Origin: Actinospica robiniae DSM 44927
Lineage (GTDB): Bacteria > Actinomycetota > Actinomycetes > Streptomycetales > Catenulisporaceae
NCBI RefSeq assembly: GCF_000504285.1
Contig: NZ_KI632511.1
Coordinates: forward strand, 2,601,372-2,665,371
Direction of reading: 5' to 3'
Length of the DNA: 64,000 nucleotides
Shown one piece after another: positions 1 to 8,719 of the stretch; within the stretch, counting starts at the first letter, position 1, and every line of letters starts with the position of its first letter. The notes beneath the pieces were generated by a model. That model was given only the letters and a program-made list of their open reading frames with translations. It did no database searches and was not told where the DNA came from. The position numbers and the translations under genes are program-made.

Positions 1-451
1 CGGCGCGCATGGCCCGGTCGAGCACGTTGGGCAGCTGCTCGGGGACGTTGACCGTCTCCAGGAAGGCGCCGGCCACGTCCTTGAACAGCGCGTGCAGGTC
101 GACCTCCTGCTGGTAGGAGCCGCCCATGGCGCTGCGCGCGGTCTGCCCGACGATGGCGACCACCGGCACGTGGTCGAGCTTGGCGTCGTACAGGCCGTTG
201 AGCAGGTGGATCGCGCCCGGCCCGGAGGTGGCCGCGCAGACCCCGACCTTGCCGGAGAACTTGGCGTAGCCGACCGCCTCGAACGCGGCCATCTCCTCGT
301 GCCTGGCCTGCACGAATTTGGGCCTGTTATCTGCCTCGCCCCAGGCGGCCACCAGGCCGTTGATCCCGTCCCCGGGATAGCCGAAGACGGTTTCCACGCC
401 CCAGTCCCGCAAGCGGTCGAGAAGATAATCGGCTACGGTCTGACCAACCAT
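1..451 (-). CDS. Thiamine-diphosphate-dependent enzyme (pyruvate oxidase/acetolactate synthase-like), 5' part only
   Basis: The first 150 residues are present; the gene runs off the left edge. The visible part is the N-terminal ThDP-binding (PYR) domain: a start MVGQTVADYLLDRL, then VFGYPGDGINGL, the conserved ThDP-activating glutamate in RHEEMAAFEAVGYAKFSG, and the ATSGPGAIHLLNGLYDA segment. This order is typical of pyruvate oxidase, acetolactate synthase and related decarboxylases that act on pyruvate or other 2-oxoacids in the cytoplasm. The start ATG at 451 follows a strong AGGAGG. Actinobacterial proteins with the YPGDGINGL segment are usually annotated as ThDP-requiring proteins of unsettled substrate, and the C-terminal half needed to choose is missing. 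The next gene upstream on this strand is an SDR oxidoreductase, 76 bp away. Confidence 0.85.
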   Translation of the reverse strand, partial: MVGQTVADYLLDRLRDWGVETVFGYPGDGINGLVAAWGEADNRPKFVQARHEEMAAFEAVGYAKFSGKVGVCAATSGPGAIHLLNGLYDAKLDHVPVVAIVGQTARSAMGGSYQQEVDLHALFKDVAGAFLETVNVPEQLPNVLDRAMRA

Positions 452-527
452 GATGTCCTCCTGGAGGGTTGAGCTGTGGTTCTTTCGCGGGTTGGCGCGG
501 GCCGTCGCGGGCCGCCGGCTCGAAAGC

Positions 528-1604
528 TCAGCGGCGGCGCCCGAGCAGGCCCAGCGCGGCGGCGGCCAGCCCGCCGCCGGCCGCCGCGGCGAGCACGCCG
601 TGGTGCTGCGAGCCCCACAGCTGCACGCTGCGGTCCTTCGCGCTCTCGTCGAAGCTGCCGTGCGCGCAGTGGTCGTGGCCGTCCGCGCCGTCGGCGGCGG
701 TGAACAGGTTGTCCTCGATCTCGGGCTCGGGCCGGTCCACCTGCTGCGAGGAGAACCCGGTCTTCGCCAGGTAGCGATCCAGCACGCCCGGTGCGACGGC
801 GTTGGCCAGCAGCGTGCCGACCGTGCTGCCGCCCACCCAGTACTCGCGCCGGCGCGGATGCACGGCCGCGTACGCGATGGCGCGCCCGGCGAGCTCCGGC
901 TGGTAGATCGGGGGGACCGGCTGCGCGGGCTTGCCGAGGCGGGAGCGGACCCAGTCGAACTGCGGGGTGTTGACCGCCGGCAGCTGCACCATCGTCACGT
1001 TGACGCCGCTCTTGTCGTGCATGAGCTCGCAGCGCACTGATTCGTTGAAGCCCTGGATGGCGTGCTTGGCGCCGCAATACGCGCTCTGCAACGGGATCCC
1101 GCGATAGGCCAGCGCCGAGCCGACCTGCACGATGGTGCCCCGGTCGCGCGGCAGCATGCGCCCCAGGGCCGCGCGGGTGCCGTACACGTAGCCGAGGTAG
1201 TCGACCTCTGTCACGCGCCGGAACTCGTCCGGCATGATGTCGATGAAGCGGGCGAAGACCGAGGTGAACGCCACGTTGACCCAGCCCTCGATCGGACCGA
1301 GCCAGTCCTCGACCTCCGCGGCCACCTGCTCGATCCGCTGCGGGTCGACCACGTCCGCCGGAAACGCCCTGGCCGTCCCCCCGGCCTCGGTGATCTCCTT
1401 GACCGCGCCGTCCAGCCCGGACTCGCCCCGGGCCACCAGAGCCACCTTCGCGCCGGCCCGGGCGAGCTCCGAGGCCGCCGCACGCCCGACCCCGGCGCTC
1501 GCGCCGGTCACCACCACCACGTCGCCGGGTTTGATCCCCGCAGCCTTGCCGTTCCTCGCGACCATGGGCACCATGTTGCCCGGGCGATCGAGGCCAAACA
1601 TCAC
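528..1604 (-). CDS. SDR-family NAD(P)-dependent oxidoreductase with hydrophobic C-terminal tail
   Basis: This is a classical short-chain dehydrogenase. The Rossmann glycine motif is VVVTGASAGVGRAAA near residue 32, and the catalytic tyrosine and lysine lie in SAYCGAKHAIQGF near residue 175, preceded by the catalytic serine in QVGSALAYRG. The core ends near residue 250. A roughly 100-residue extension follows and finishes with an alanine/leucine-rich hydrophobic run and RRR, as in other actinobacterial SDRs of about 330-350 residues; it may be a tail anchor. The N-terminus is uncertain: ATGs at codons 1, 2, 11 and 14 all lack a good ribosome binding site, and the third group (MVARNGKAAG) gives the most family-like start. 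Substrate is not predictable. It shares its strand with the ThDP enzyme downstream. Confidence 0.85.
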   Translation of the reverse strand: MMFGLDRPGNMVPMVARNGKAAGIKPGDVVVVTGASAGVGRAAASELARAGAKVALVARGESGLDGAVKEITEAGGTARAFPADVVDPQRIEQVAAEVEDWLGPIEGWVNVAFTSVFARFIDIMPDEFRRVTEVDYLGYVYGTRAALGRMLPRDRGTIVQVGSALAYRGIPLQSAYCGAKHAIQGFNESVRCELMHDKSGVNVTMVQLPAVNTPQFDWVRSRLGKPAQPVPPIYQPELAGRAIAYAAVHPRRREYWVGGSTVGTLLANAVAPGVLDRYLAKTGFSSQQVDRPEPEIEDNLFTAADGADGHDHCAHGSFDESAKDRSVQLWGSQHHGVLAAAAGGGLAAAALGLLGRRR

Positions 1605-1747
1605 GTACTTTCGGTTTTGTCACGGACTGTTTGTACCGATATAGGCGGGGTAGGGCTGGCCCGAACCGCACAGCGGCAAGCGTCCGATCCACCAGCGCCC
1701 GGACTCCGGCGAGGTCCTCGCCTGCCGCCCGTAATGGCTGATGGTGG

Positions 1748-1957
1748 TTGGCCGAACTGCGTGTCGCGCACCCCCACGTGACCGTGGCGCTCGGCGTGAG
1801 AGCCGGACAGGCGCTTTTCGGTTCGCCCTTCCAGGTAGGCGTCTACCGCGCCGTGCTGCGCGCGCCGGACCGGGACAAGATGCCGGCGGGCATGATCGAG
1901 GACCTGCGCACTGCCAAGCGCCTGCTCGACCAGGCGCAGGTCCTCGATCCCCGCTAA
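1748..1957 (+). CDS. Small hypothetical protein (69 aa)
   Basis: A short TTG-started frame with strongly GC-rich third positions encodes a compact, helix-rich protein ending in DLRTAKRLLDQAQVLDPR. A stop codon lies just three codons upstream (TGA at 1739), so it cannot extend. I do not recognise the family. It might be the surviving C-terminal part of a longer gene, since it has no clear ribosome binding site. It lies between two minus-strand genes. Confidence 0.35.
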   Translation: MAELRVAHPHVTVALGVRAGQALFGSPFQVGVYRAVLRAPDRDKMPAGMIEDLRTAKRLLDQAQVLDPR

Positions 1958-1993
1958 CTACCGCACGTCGTCCGGCGCGGCCCGCTGCGCAGG

Positions 1994-2314
1994 TCAGCCC
2001 ACGGCGCGTTCAAGCTGGGCCTTGCTCATCTTCGATCGTCCGTCGACGCCGCGGCGCTGGGCCTCGGCATAGAGCTGGCGGTAGGTCTGCCCGCCCGAGC
2101 CGCTGTGCGAGCGCTGCCCGCCGCGCCGGCTCGAGGACATGTCCCGCAACGATTCCTTGCTCGCCGTCTTGGCCTCGCCGGTGCGCGCCCGTTCCTTGTT
2201 CACCGTGCGCGCGGCGATCTCCTTGGCCCGCCCCGGCTTCGTGCCCCGGGCGCGCTGGCTCTTCTCGATGTGCTCGTACTGCCGCTCCCGCTTGGGGCTC
2301 GATCCGCTCGGCAT
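1994..2314 (-). CDS. Small basic 'plasmid stabilization protein'-like protein with SAP/Rho-N-like C-terminus
   Basis: This 106-residue protein is highly charged and starts MPSGSSPKRERQYEHIEKSQ, followed by EEIAARTVNKERAR-like sequence. Actinobacterial databases commonly name this family plasmid stabilization protein. The last 35 residues (TYRQLYAEAQRRGVDGRSKM, then SKAQLERAVG) resemble the small helix-extended-loop-helix fold of Rho N-terminal and SAP domains, which suggests nucleic acid binding. The family is chromosomal as often as plasmid-borne, and I see no toxin or partition partner here, so the traditional name should not be taken as function. The start ATG at 2314 has an AAGGAGGTG sequence just upstream. 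Confidence 0.75.
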   Translation of the reverse strand: MPSGSSPKRERQYEHIEKSQRARGTKPGRAKEIAARTVNKERARTGEAKTASKESLRDMSSSRRGGQRSHSGSGGQTYRQLYAEAQRRGVDGRSKMSKAQLERAVG

Positions 2315-2420
2315 ATGTGCACCTCCTTGGAGTCGTCCCCCTGAAGTTCACGACGGCGTGGCGGGTGCCCGCCGTCGTGCCGCCCAAACGGCCGGGCCTC
2401 GGCATTGCGCCTGAACGTCG

Positions 2421-2894
2421 TCAGTGCCGGGTCTCGACCAGGGTCTCGGCGTTCTCGTCCGCTGTCGGGACCACGACCGCGCGCCGGGAGTTGAAGCTGC
2501 CCGCGAGCAGCAGCAGCACACCAGCGCCGAGCTCCAGCCAGAAGCCGGCCCGCACGTTGTGCAGGGCGGTGTCGAAGTGGTGCCCGTAGTAGCGGAAGGC
2601 CTCGATGGCGAACATCACCGCGACGATCACGGCCGCCGCCCCGGCCAGCCGGGTCAGCCAGCCGCTGGGATCGACCAGCGCGACCACCGCGACCAGCGCG
2701 ATCAGGATGCTGAGCCCGCCGACGGTCTTGACGATGTCGCCGGTCGCGCCGAAGTCCACGCCCGTCAACACGTGCAGCGTCAGCTTGTCCCCGGTCCGGA
2801 ACGAGGTCCAGCCCTGGAATGCGCCGATGACCAGAGCGACCACTGCCAAGACGCTGGCGAGGACCCTGCCGGATCCGTTCGTACGTACCATCAT
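2421..2894 (-). CDS. Small multi-pass membrane protein, unknown function
   Basis: The protein of about 157 residues has four predicted membrane segments: one at the N-terminus (VLASVLAVVALVIGAF), a second (VGGLSILIALVAVVALV), a third (LAGAAAVIVAVMFAIEAF) and a fourth near the C-terminus (GFWLELGAGVLLLLAG). A polar tail follows. The reading frame is open further upstream, but the paired ATG ATG at 2894/2891 directly follows a GGAGG and is the likely start. I do not recognise a named family; similar small four-helix proteins are common in actinomycetes. It is preceded by a divergent lactonase gene 127 bp away. Confidence 0.75.
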   Translation of the reverse strand: MMVRTNGSGRVLASVLAVVALVIGAFQGWTSFRTGDKLTLHVLTGVDFGATGDIVKTVGGLSILIALVAVVALVDPSGWLTRLAGAAAVIVAVMFAIEAFRYYGHHFDTALHNVRAGFWLELGAGVLLLLAGSFNSRRAVVVPTADENAETLVETRH

Positions 2895-3021
2895 CACACC
2901 TCCGGGTGACGGTTCCTGCTGGTAACCGAACGGATCTCGGGTAACCGTCCCCGCCGCGCGCAAACCGGGGCCGGGAACAGCGGGCCGGGACCCGCTGGGC
3001 CGGACGGGCTAACATGCCAGG

Positions 3022-4050
3022 ATGCTGATCATCGTCGGATCTACCGCAGGAGGACGGGGAGTCACGGTCTTCTCGCAGGACACTGATGGATCTTTGGAAA
3101 GCACCGGCGCGCCGGTCGGGATTCCCTCTCCGACCTTTCTCACCTCGCATCCGCGCCTGCCGGTCGTCTACGCCGTCAATACTCTGGCAGAAGGAGCCGT
3201 CACCGCCCTTTCCGTCGACGGCGACGGAATACTGACGCAGTTCTCGAATTCTCGGAGCGGCGGCGTTCAGCCGAGCCATGCGGCCGTCACCGACGACGGC
3301 CGTTTCCTGATCTGCAGCCACTACGGCGGCTCCGGCGTCGTTTCGGTGCTGCCCGTCACCGACGACGGCTCCCTGCGAGCCCCTCACCACGTCGAGGTGC
3401 CCGCCGGTGACCGGCGTGCCATCTCCCACCACGTCTCGACGTGCGACGACGAGGCCGTCATCACGTTCCTCGGGCTCGGCGAGATCCGCGGATACCGCAT
3501 CGACCCCGAAGGCGCGCTCGCACTCGCGTGGACCGCGCACGCCGACGATCCCAAGGCGGGCCCACGGCATCTCGTCCGCCACCCGGCCGGGCCGTGGTTC
3601 GTCAGCGACGAGCTCAGCTCGACCGTGTCGGTCTACCTGCCTGACCAGGCCGGCGGCGTACGCTGGAGCGGATCGGTCCCGGCCTCGCTGGCCGAGCCGG
3701 TTCCGGGCGACCCCAACCGCCCCTCGGAGATCGCGCTCTCACCGGACGGCCGGTTCCTGTACGTGGCGAACCGGAGCGCCGACACCATCGCCGCCTTCAC
3801 GGTGGACGGACCGCGGCTGCGCCACCTCGGCGAAACGCCTGCCGGCGGCGTCCGGCCGCGTCACTTCGCCTTGGTCGGATCGCGGCTCTACGTGGCCAAC
3901 GAGCGTTCCGCGTGCATTACGACGCTGATGATCGAGGCCGGAACAGGAAAGCCGGGTGATCCGCGCAGTGTGGCCGAGGTCGAACGGCCCACCTGCGTGC
4001 TGAGTCTGGAACCGGACCGTCGATCGCTTGACTCACTCAATACTCGATGA
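3022..4050 (+). CDS. Lactonase family protein (seven-bladed beta-propeller, 6-phosphogluconolactonase-like)
   Basis: The 342 residues show the repeated blade pattern of the Pfam Lactonase family (PF10282): recurrent DGRFL and SPDGRFLYVANRSADTI segments, HPRLPVVYAVNTL near residue 48, and RPRHFALVGSRLYVANE near the end. Members related to E. coli Pgl hydrolyse 6-phosphogluconolactone or other sugar lactones, and several relatives are carboxy-muconate cyclases. No signal peptide is visible, so it is probably cytoplasmic. The start ATG at 3022 begins MLIIVGSTAGGRGVTVF, which is a typical first blade. Base use is a little less GC-extreme at the 5' end than in its neighbours. An ATP-grasp gene follows on the same strand after 167 bp. 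Confidence 0.85.
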   Translation: MLIIVGSTAGGRGVTVFSQDTDGSLESTGAPVGIPSPTFLTSHPRLPVVYAVNTLAEGAVTALSVDGDGILTQFSNSRSGGVQPSHAAVTDDGRFLICSHYGGSGVVSVLPVTDDGSLRAPHHVEVPAGDRRAISHHVSTCDDEAVITFLGLGEIRGYRIDPEGALALAWTAHADDPKAGPRHLVRHPAGPWFVSDELSSTVSVYLPDQAGGVRWSGSVPASLAEPVPGDPNRPSEIALSPDGRFLYVANRSADTIAAFTVDGPRLRHLGETPAGGVRPRHFALVGSRLYVANERSACITTLMIEAGTGKPGDPRSVAEVERPTCVLSLEPDRRSLDSLNTR

Positions 4051-4217
4051 TGAAATAAGGCGCACCCGCCACCTTGGGAGAGCGTTCTCTCGCCGGGTCG
4101 GCGGATAGTCTCCCGGAGGCACCGATTGGCTCAGGATGTCGCGCGTGCCGTTGTGCTTCCCGTGCATCCTGCTCTATCTCGACGGGGTCTGACCATGAGC
4201 GAAGAGAGTTGAAGACG

Positions 4218-5495
4218 GTGGACGCCTCCGCGCAGACGTCCGGCACCTTCTTCGGGACCTTCGATGCCGAGCGCTTCTGGCAGAAGTCTGACCGCAGCGC
4301 CCTCCCGGAAGCAGCCGCGCGCCCTACGGCGTCGGCGCTCGCGTCGGCCGACGAACTGTTGATCATGCTCTCGACGCCGGGCGACGCGGTGCTGTGCAGC
4401 CGCGAGCCGACGCCGGGGCTGCTCGACCGGCTGGCCGTATACGGATCCTGCGGCTCGGTGCGCGGCGTGCCCGGCGACGCGGACGTGTGCGTGGAGGAGC
4501 GGATCGCCGGCTTGGCCGGCCAGCTGAGCACGCCCGGCAACCGCGCGCGGCCCTACGCCGTGATCCCCGCTACAGCGCGGGCCATCCAGGCGCTGGGCAT
4601 CGCCGAACACAGCCCGCCGGCGGAGGCTGCGGCCACCGTCAACTCCAAGGTCTGGTCGAACGCGTTCAGCGTCCGGCACGGCCTGCCGGGCGCGGCGACG
4701 GTGGTGCGTTCGAGCGCCGAGCTCGAGGCCGCGGCGGCCGGGATCGAAGGCCCGGTCGTCCTCAAGAGCGCCCACGGCGTGGCCGGCCGCGGCTCGCTGC
4801 TTGTGCACGAACGCAGGGTCCTGACCAGCATCGGCGCACGCCTGGACAATGCCGACACCGCCCTGCTCGTGCAGCCGTACCTGGTACGCACCGCCGATTT
4901 CTCCGCCCACCTGGACGTCGACGCGTGCGGCACCACCCGGCTGGTCGGCCTGCGCGGGATGACCTGCCAGGGCCTGGCGTTCTCGAGCTCTGACACGCTC
5001 GACGAGTCGCTGGCGCAGCGCCTGCGCTCCGACCCCGACTACACCGCCACACTGTGGCAGCTCGGCGTAGAGCTCGCCGAGGCAGGCTATTTCGGGCCGG
5101 TGAGCGTGGACGGCCTCGTCACGCGGGACGGCACGCTCGTGCCGGTCCTCGAAGTGAACGCCCGCCTTTCCATGGGACGCGCGGGGTTGGAGCTCGACCG
5201 ACGGGCGCCGGGTCTGTGCAGCAGCCTGGGCTCGTTCAACGCCCCGGTGGCCGAGGGGACGAAGTACGAGGACCTGGACGCACGCCTCGATACGGCCGTC
5301 CGCGACGCCGACCTCGCGTGGGAGGGCGGGAGCCGCGCGGGCGTGGTCCTGCTCACCGGCGCCACGTTGCAGCCGCCGACCGGCCGGATCTACTGGGCGG
5401 CTCACGCCGGTTCGCCGGAGAAGATCGAGCTCTTGGTCCAAGGTCTGCGCGCGGCCCTGACGAGCGCCGGATTCCCCTGCCAGGTAACGCGATGA
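4218..5495 (+). CDS. ATP-grasp domain protein (carboxylate-amine ligase-like)
   Basis: The protein of 425 residues has an ATP-grasp fold in its second half. GPVVLKSAHGVAGRGSLLV carries the nucleotide-binding lysine and flexible loop, LLVQPYLV supplies the hinge, and VPVLEVNARLSMGR holds the Glu-x-Asn magnesium ligands. Such enzymes form acyl-phosphate intermediates and join a carboxylate to an amine or thiol. The first 120 residues are unlike common purine or peptidoglycan ligases, so the substrate is open; stand-alone ATP-grasp ligases often make peptides or amides in specialised metabolism. The frame is open from 4074, but the GTG at 4218 after a purine-rich GAAG stretch gives a more natural N-terminus. 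An IMP dehydrogenase follows 205 bp downstream. Confidence 0.8.
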   Translation: MDASAQTSGTFFGTFDAERFWQKSDRSALPEAAARPTASALASADELLIMLSTPGDAVLCSREPTPGLLDRLAVYGSCGSVRGVPGDADVCVEERIAGLAGQLSTPGNRARPYAVIPATARAIQALGIAEHSPPAEAAATVNSKVWSNAFSVRHGLPGAATVVRSSAELEAAAAGIEGPVVLKSAHGVAGRGSLLVHERRVLTSIGARLDNADTALLVQPYLVRTADFSAHLDVDACGTTRLVGLRGMTCQGLAFSSSDTLDESLAQRLRSDPDYTATLWQLGVELAEAGYFGPVSVDGLVTRDGTLVPVLEVNARLSMGRAGLELDRRAPGLCSSLGSFNAPVAEGTKYEDLDARLDTAVRDADLAWEGGSRAGVVLLTGATLQPPTGRIYWAAHAGSPEKIELLVQGLRAALTSAGFPCQVTR

Positions 5496-5700
5496 CCTCC
5501 AGCGCACCGGGTTTGGAGTCTCCGGCTCTGGATCAGTAGGGTTCGGGATCACAGCACCCCCTCGACGTTCGGCAGCGGTCGCTCACCTCCTTTCGGCGGT
5601 TCGGCGTCCGTGCTCCGGCGTACCCCGGGCACCCGCCGAGCTGGAAGGGGGGCTCGACGGTGCGGTCGCGCGGGCAGCCCGCCGACCCGAGGACACGGGA

Positions 5701-7206
5701 GTGCCAGTGGCGCAGATCATCGCAGGGGTCTCACGGACGTTCACCGAGTACCTGCTGCTGCCGAACCGCACCTCCACGGACTGCTCGGTCGCAGCCGTGG
5801 ACCTGCGCGCTCCGCTCGTGCGCCACGCGAGGGGACAGGCCTCGGCGATCGAATTGCGCACCCCGTTCACCTCGGCGATCATGCAGGCGGTCAGTTCGCC
5901 CGAACTGGCCATCGCCCTCGCCCGCAACGGCGGCCTCGGCTTCCTCCACCACAACCGGTCGATCGACGAGCAGGTCGCGGACGTGGTGACGGTGAAGAAC
6001 TTCAAGGCGGGCTTCGTGGTCAGCGACACCAACGTCCGCCCCGAAGACAGCCTGCGGCAGCTGAGCGAGGTCATGGCGCGCACGGGGCACAGCACGGCGG
6101 CCGTGACCGAGGACGGCACGGCGACCGGGCGGCTGCTCGGCCTGGTCACCTCGCGCGACTTCCACCCGCAGCGCCACGATCCCGATGCGCCGGTCTCCAG
6201 CCGGATGCGGCCGATCACCGAGGTCGCGCACGCGGCCGAGGAGGTGACGCTGTCCGAGGCCAACGCCCGGCTGTGGGAGGAACGGCTCGACTGCCTGCCG
6301 GTCCTCGGCCCGGACGGGCACCTCAAGCATCTGGTGTTCCGGGCGGACTACACCGACAACAAGCGGTTCCCGGTGCAGCTGGTCGACGACGCCAAGCGGC
6401 TGCGGGTGGGCGCGGGCGTGAACACGCATGACTATCGGCAGCGAGTACCGGCCCTGGTCGAGGCCGGCGCGGACGTCCTGTGCTTCGACTCCTCCGACGG
6501 ATACAGCGACTGGCAGGCCGAGGCGCTGCGCTGGGCCAAGCAGCACTTCCCGGACGTGCCGATCGGCGGGGGCAACATCGTGGACGGCGACGGCTTCCGC
6601 TTCCTGGCCGAGGCCGGGGCGGACTTCGTGAAGGTCGGTGTCGGCGGCGGCGCGATCTGTATCACCCGCGACCAGAAGGGTATCGGCCGCGGCCAGGCCA
6701 GCGCGATCATCGATGTGGCCGGGGCCCGCGACGCCTACTGCGAGGAGACCGGCCAATACGTGCCGCTCTGCTCGGACGGCGGGCTCGCGCACGACTACCA
6801 CGTGGCCCTGGCACTCGCGATGGGCGCGGACTTCGTCATGATGGGCCGCTACTTCGCCCGCTTCGACCAGGCACCCGGAGCGAAGGTGCGGACCCGCGAA
6901 GGATTCGTCAAAGAGTACTGGGGTGAAGGCTCGAACCGGGCGCGCAACTGGCAGCGCTACGGCCAGGGGGGAAATCAGGGATTGCTGTTCGAAGAGGGCG
7001 TCGACGGCTTCGTGCCCTACGCCGGCGACCTCTCCGAAGGACTCGCATCCACGATCGCGAAGCTCAAGGCCACGATGGTCTCCTGCGGTGCCACCACTGT
7101 GCCGCGCTTCCAGACCACCGCCCGGCTGACGCTGGTCTCGGAGCAGAGCCTCCAGGAGGGCCACGCGACCGTGATACTCCGCGAGACCACCGGAACCGCC
7201 AGCTGA
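5701..7206 (+). CDS. IMP dehydrogenase of the divergent Tritrichomonas-like type, with CBS domains
   Basis: IMP dehydrogenase converts IMP to XMP with NAD+, the committed step of guanine nucleotide synthesis. This 501-residue protein has the (beta/alpha)8 barrel interrupted by a CBS pair (about residues 100-215). The active-site loop is GGGAICITRDQKGIGRGQA, with the catalytic cysteine at residue 320, instead of the usual bacterial GPGSICTTR form. The mobile flap has RARNWQRY with Arg419-Tyr420. From memory, both match the Tritrichomonas foetus enzyme (Cys319, Arg418-Tyr419) and the C-terminus TLVSEQSLQEGHATVI also follows that protein. That enzyme class is poorly sensitive to mycophenolic acid. 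The GTG at 5701 is the likely start; a GTG two codons later is possible. The gene lies between an ATP-grasp ligase and a P450, so it may be a second, specialised copy. Confidence 0.9.
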   Translation: MPVAQIIAGVSRTFTEYLLLPNRTSTDCSVAAVDLRAPLVRHARGQASAIELRTPFTSAIMQAVSSPELAIALARNGGLGFLHHNRSIDEQVADVVTVKNFKAGFVVSDTNVRPEDSLRQLSEVMARTGHSTAAVTEDGTATGRLLGLVTSRDFHPQRHDPDAPVSSRMRPITEVAHAAEEVTLSEANARLWEERLDCLPVLGPDGHLKHLVFRADYTDNKRFPVQLVDDAKRLRVGAGVNTHDYRQRVPALVEAGADVLCFDSSDGYSDWQAEALRWAKQHFPDVPIGGGNIVDGDGFRFLAEAGADFVKVGVGGGAICITRDQKGIGRGQASAIIDVAGARDAYCEETGQYVPLCSDGGLAHDYHVALALAMGADFVMMGRYFARFDQAPGAKVRTREGFVKEYWGEGSNRARNWQRYGQGGNQGLLFEEGVDGFVPYAGDLSEGLASTIAKLKATMVSCGATTVPRFQTTARLTLVSEQSLQEGHATVILRETTGTAS

Positions 7207-7210
7207 AGTG

Positions 7211-8476
7211 CTACCAGGTGACAGGGAGGCGGTAGGCGCCGTAGACGATGCCGTCGTGCTTGAGGGGGACTTCGGCCGGGTCGATGGCGAGGCGGAGGGT
7301 GGGTATGCGGCGGTAGAGGGTGCCGTAGACGACCTGCAGCTCCATCCGGGCGAGCGGCTGGCCGAGGCACTGGTGCACGCCGAAGCCGAAGGCGGTGTGG
7401 CGGCGGGCGTTGCGGGTCAGGTCGAGGCGGTCCGGGTCCGGGAAGGCGGCGGGGTCGCGGTTGCCGAGGTCGCTCGCGAGGATCACTCCTTCGCCGGCCC
7501 GGATCCTCTGGTCGCCCAGTTCGATGTCGGCGAGCACGGCGCGGCGGCGGCCGGTGTGGACGATGCTGAGGTAGCGCAACAGCTCTTCGACGGCGGCGGC
7601 GAGTTGCGCGTGGTCCTCGACGGCTCGCAGGCGGTCGAGCTGCTCCGGGTGCTGGAGCAGGGCGAAGGTGCCGAGCGCGATCATGTTCGCAGTGGTCTCA
7701 TGGCCGGCGACGAGCATCAGGACGGCCATCTGGGCCACGTCCTCGCGGGTCAGCTCCCCCTCCGGGATCCGCTCGACGAGGTGCGAGATCAGGTCGTCGC
7801 CAGGCTCGGCGAGCTTGCGCCCGACGAGGTCGTCGAGGTAGAGGTAGAGGGCGGACCGGGCGGCGGTGCGCTCCTCGTCGGAGCCGCTGAGCTGGAGCAG
7901 GGTGCTGCTGTTGCGCTGGAAGAAGCCGTGGTCCTGATACGGCACGCCGAGCAGCCGGCAGATCACCAGCGAGGGCAGCGGCAGCGCGAAAGCCTGGACC
8001 AGGTCGGTCGGGTTCGGGCCGGCGAGCATGGCGTCGATCAGCTCGTCCACCAGCGTCTGCACGCTCGGGCGCAACGCCTCGATCCGCTTGATGGCGAAGG
8101 ACGCGGTGACCATCCGGCGCTGGCGGGCGTGCTCGGGGTCGTCCATGGCGATGAAGCTGATGCCGCCTTGGCCGGGCACGGGGTGCTTGCGCGAGGGCGT
8201 GGACGCGGCCTGCCGGGGGTAGCCGGGCGAATCAGGGTCCGCGCTCAGCCGCGGATCGCCGAGCAGCGCACGCTGATCGGCGTGGCGGGTGACGAGCCAG
8301 GGCGTGCTGCCGTCCCACAGCCGGACCCGGATGAGCGGCGTCTGCTGCTGGAGCTCCTGCAGCAGCGGCGGCGGGTCGAAGGGGCAGCCGGACGCCCTGC
8401 GCATGGGGTAGTCGGGAATCGCCGCGGCCGTGGGGTTGTCAGTGGGATTGTCCGCGGGGTGGTCGAGGATGCTCAT
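7211..8476 (-). CDS. Cytochrome P450
   Basis: This is a soluble bacterial class I P450 of 421 residues. The I-helix oxygen-activating motif is LMLVAGHETTANMIALG, the ExxR pair is in EELLRYLS with the later arginine in TGRRRAV, and the heme-binding cysteine sits in AFGFGVHQCLGQPLARME. The PDPDRLDL segment is also typical. It would need ferredoxin and reductase partners, which are not encoded nearby. The frame is open to 8554, but the ATG at 8476 follows AGGAGG and starts MSILDHPADN. The gene ends only 4 bp from the stop of the convergent IMP dehydrogenase. The TetR gene upstream on the same strand is the obvious candidate regulator. The overall pattern resembles CYP105/CYP107-type enzymes that oxidise small natural products or xenobiotics. 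Confidence 0.93.
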   Translation of the reverse strand: MSILDHPADNPTDNPTAAAIPDYPMRRASGCPFDPPPLLQELQQQTPLIRVRLWDGSTPWLVTRHADQRALLGDPRLSADPDSPGYPRQAASTPSRKHPVPGQGGISFIAMDDPEHARQRRMVTASFAIKRIEALRPSVQTLVDELIDAMLAGPNPTDLVQAFALPLPSLVICRLLGVPYQDHGFFQRNSSTLLQLSGSDEERTAARSALYLYLDDLVGRKLAEPGDDLISHLVERIPEGELTREDVAQMAVLMLVAGHETTANMIALGTFALLQHPEQLDRLRAVEDHAQLAAAVEELLRYLSIVHTGRRRAVLADIELGDQRIRAGEGVILASDLGNRDPAAFPDPDRLDLTRNARRHTAFGFGVHQCLGQPLARMELQVVYGTLYRRIPTLRLAIDPAEVPLKHDGIVYGAYRLPVTW

Positions 8477-8719
8477 GAAGCCGCCTCCTGATCGAGCACG
8501 CACTGGCCGGAAGCACAGCACCGGTCTTGTTCCACCGACACTGGCCACGGTCATCCTCCTCGCGCAGATCGCCGTACGTGAGAAGTCAACTGCGCCAAGT
8601 GATGATAAGTCAAGCGTCCGACTTACAATCTCGGGAATTCGTGACTGGGCGTATCAATCAGGGATCGATGATGTGCGCAGGCGATTAGATAGTCAGCTCC
8701 CGAAGACTCTGCTGGGGCA

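Noticed and set aside
2010-3582. Long minus-strand frames overlapping the lactonase and membrane protein genes
   Set aside because: They are compositional shadows rich in Arg/Gly/Ala with no family pattern.
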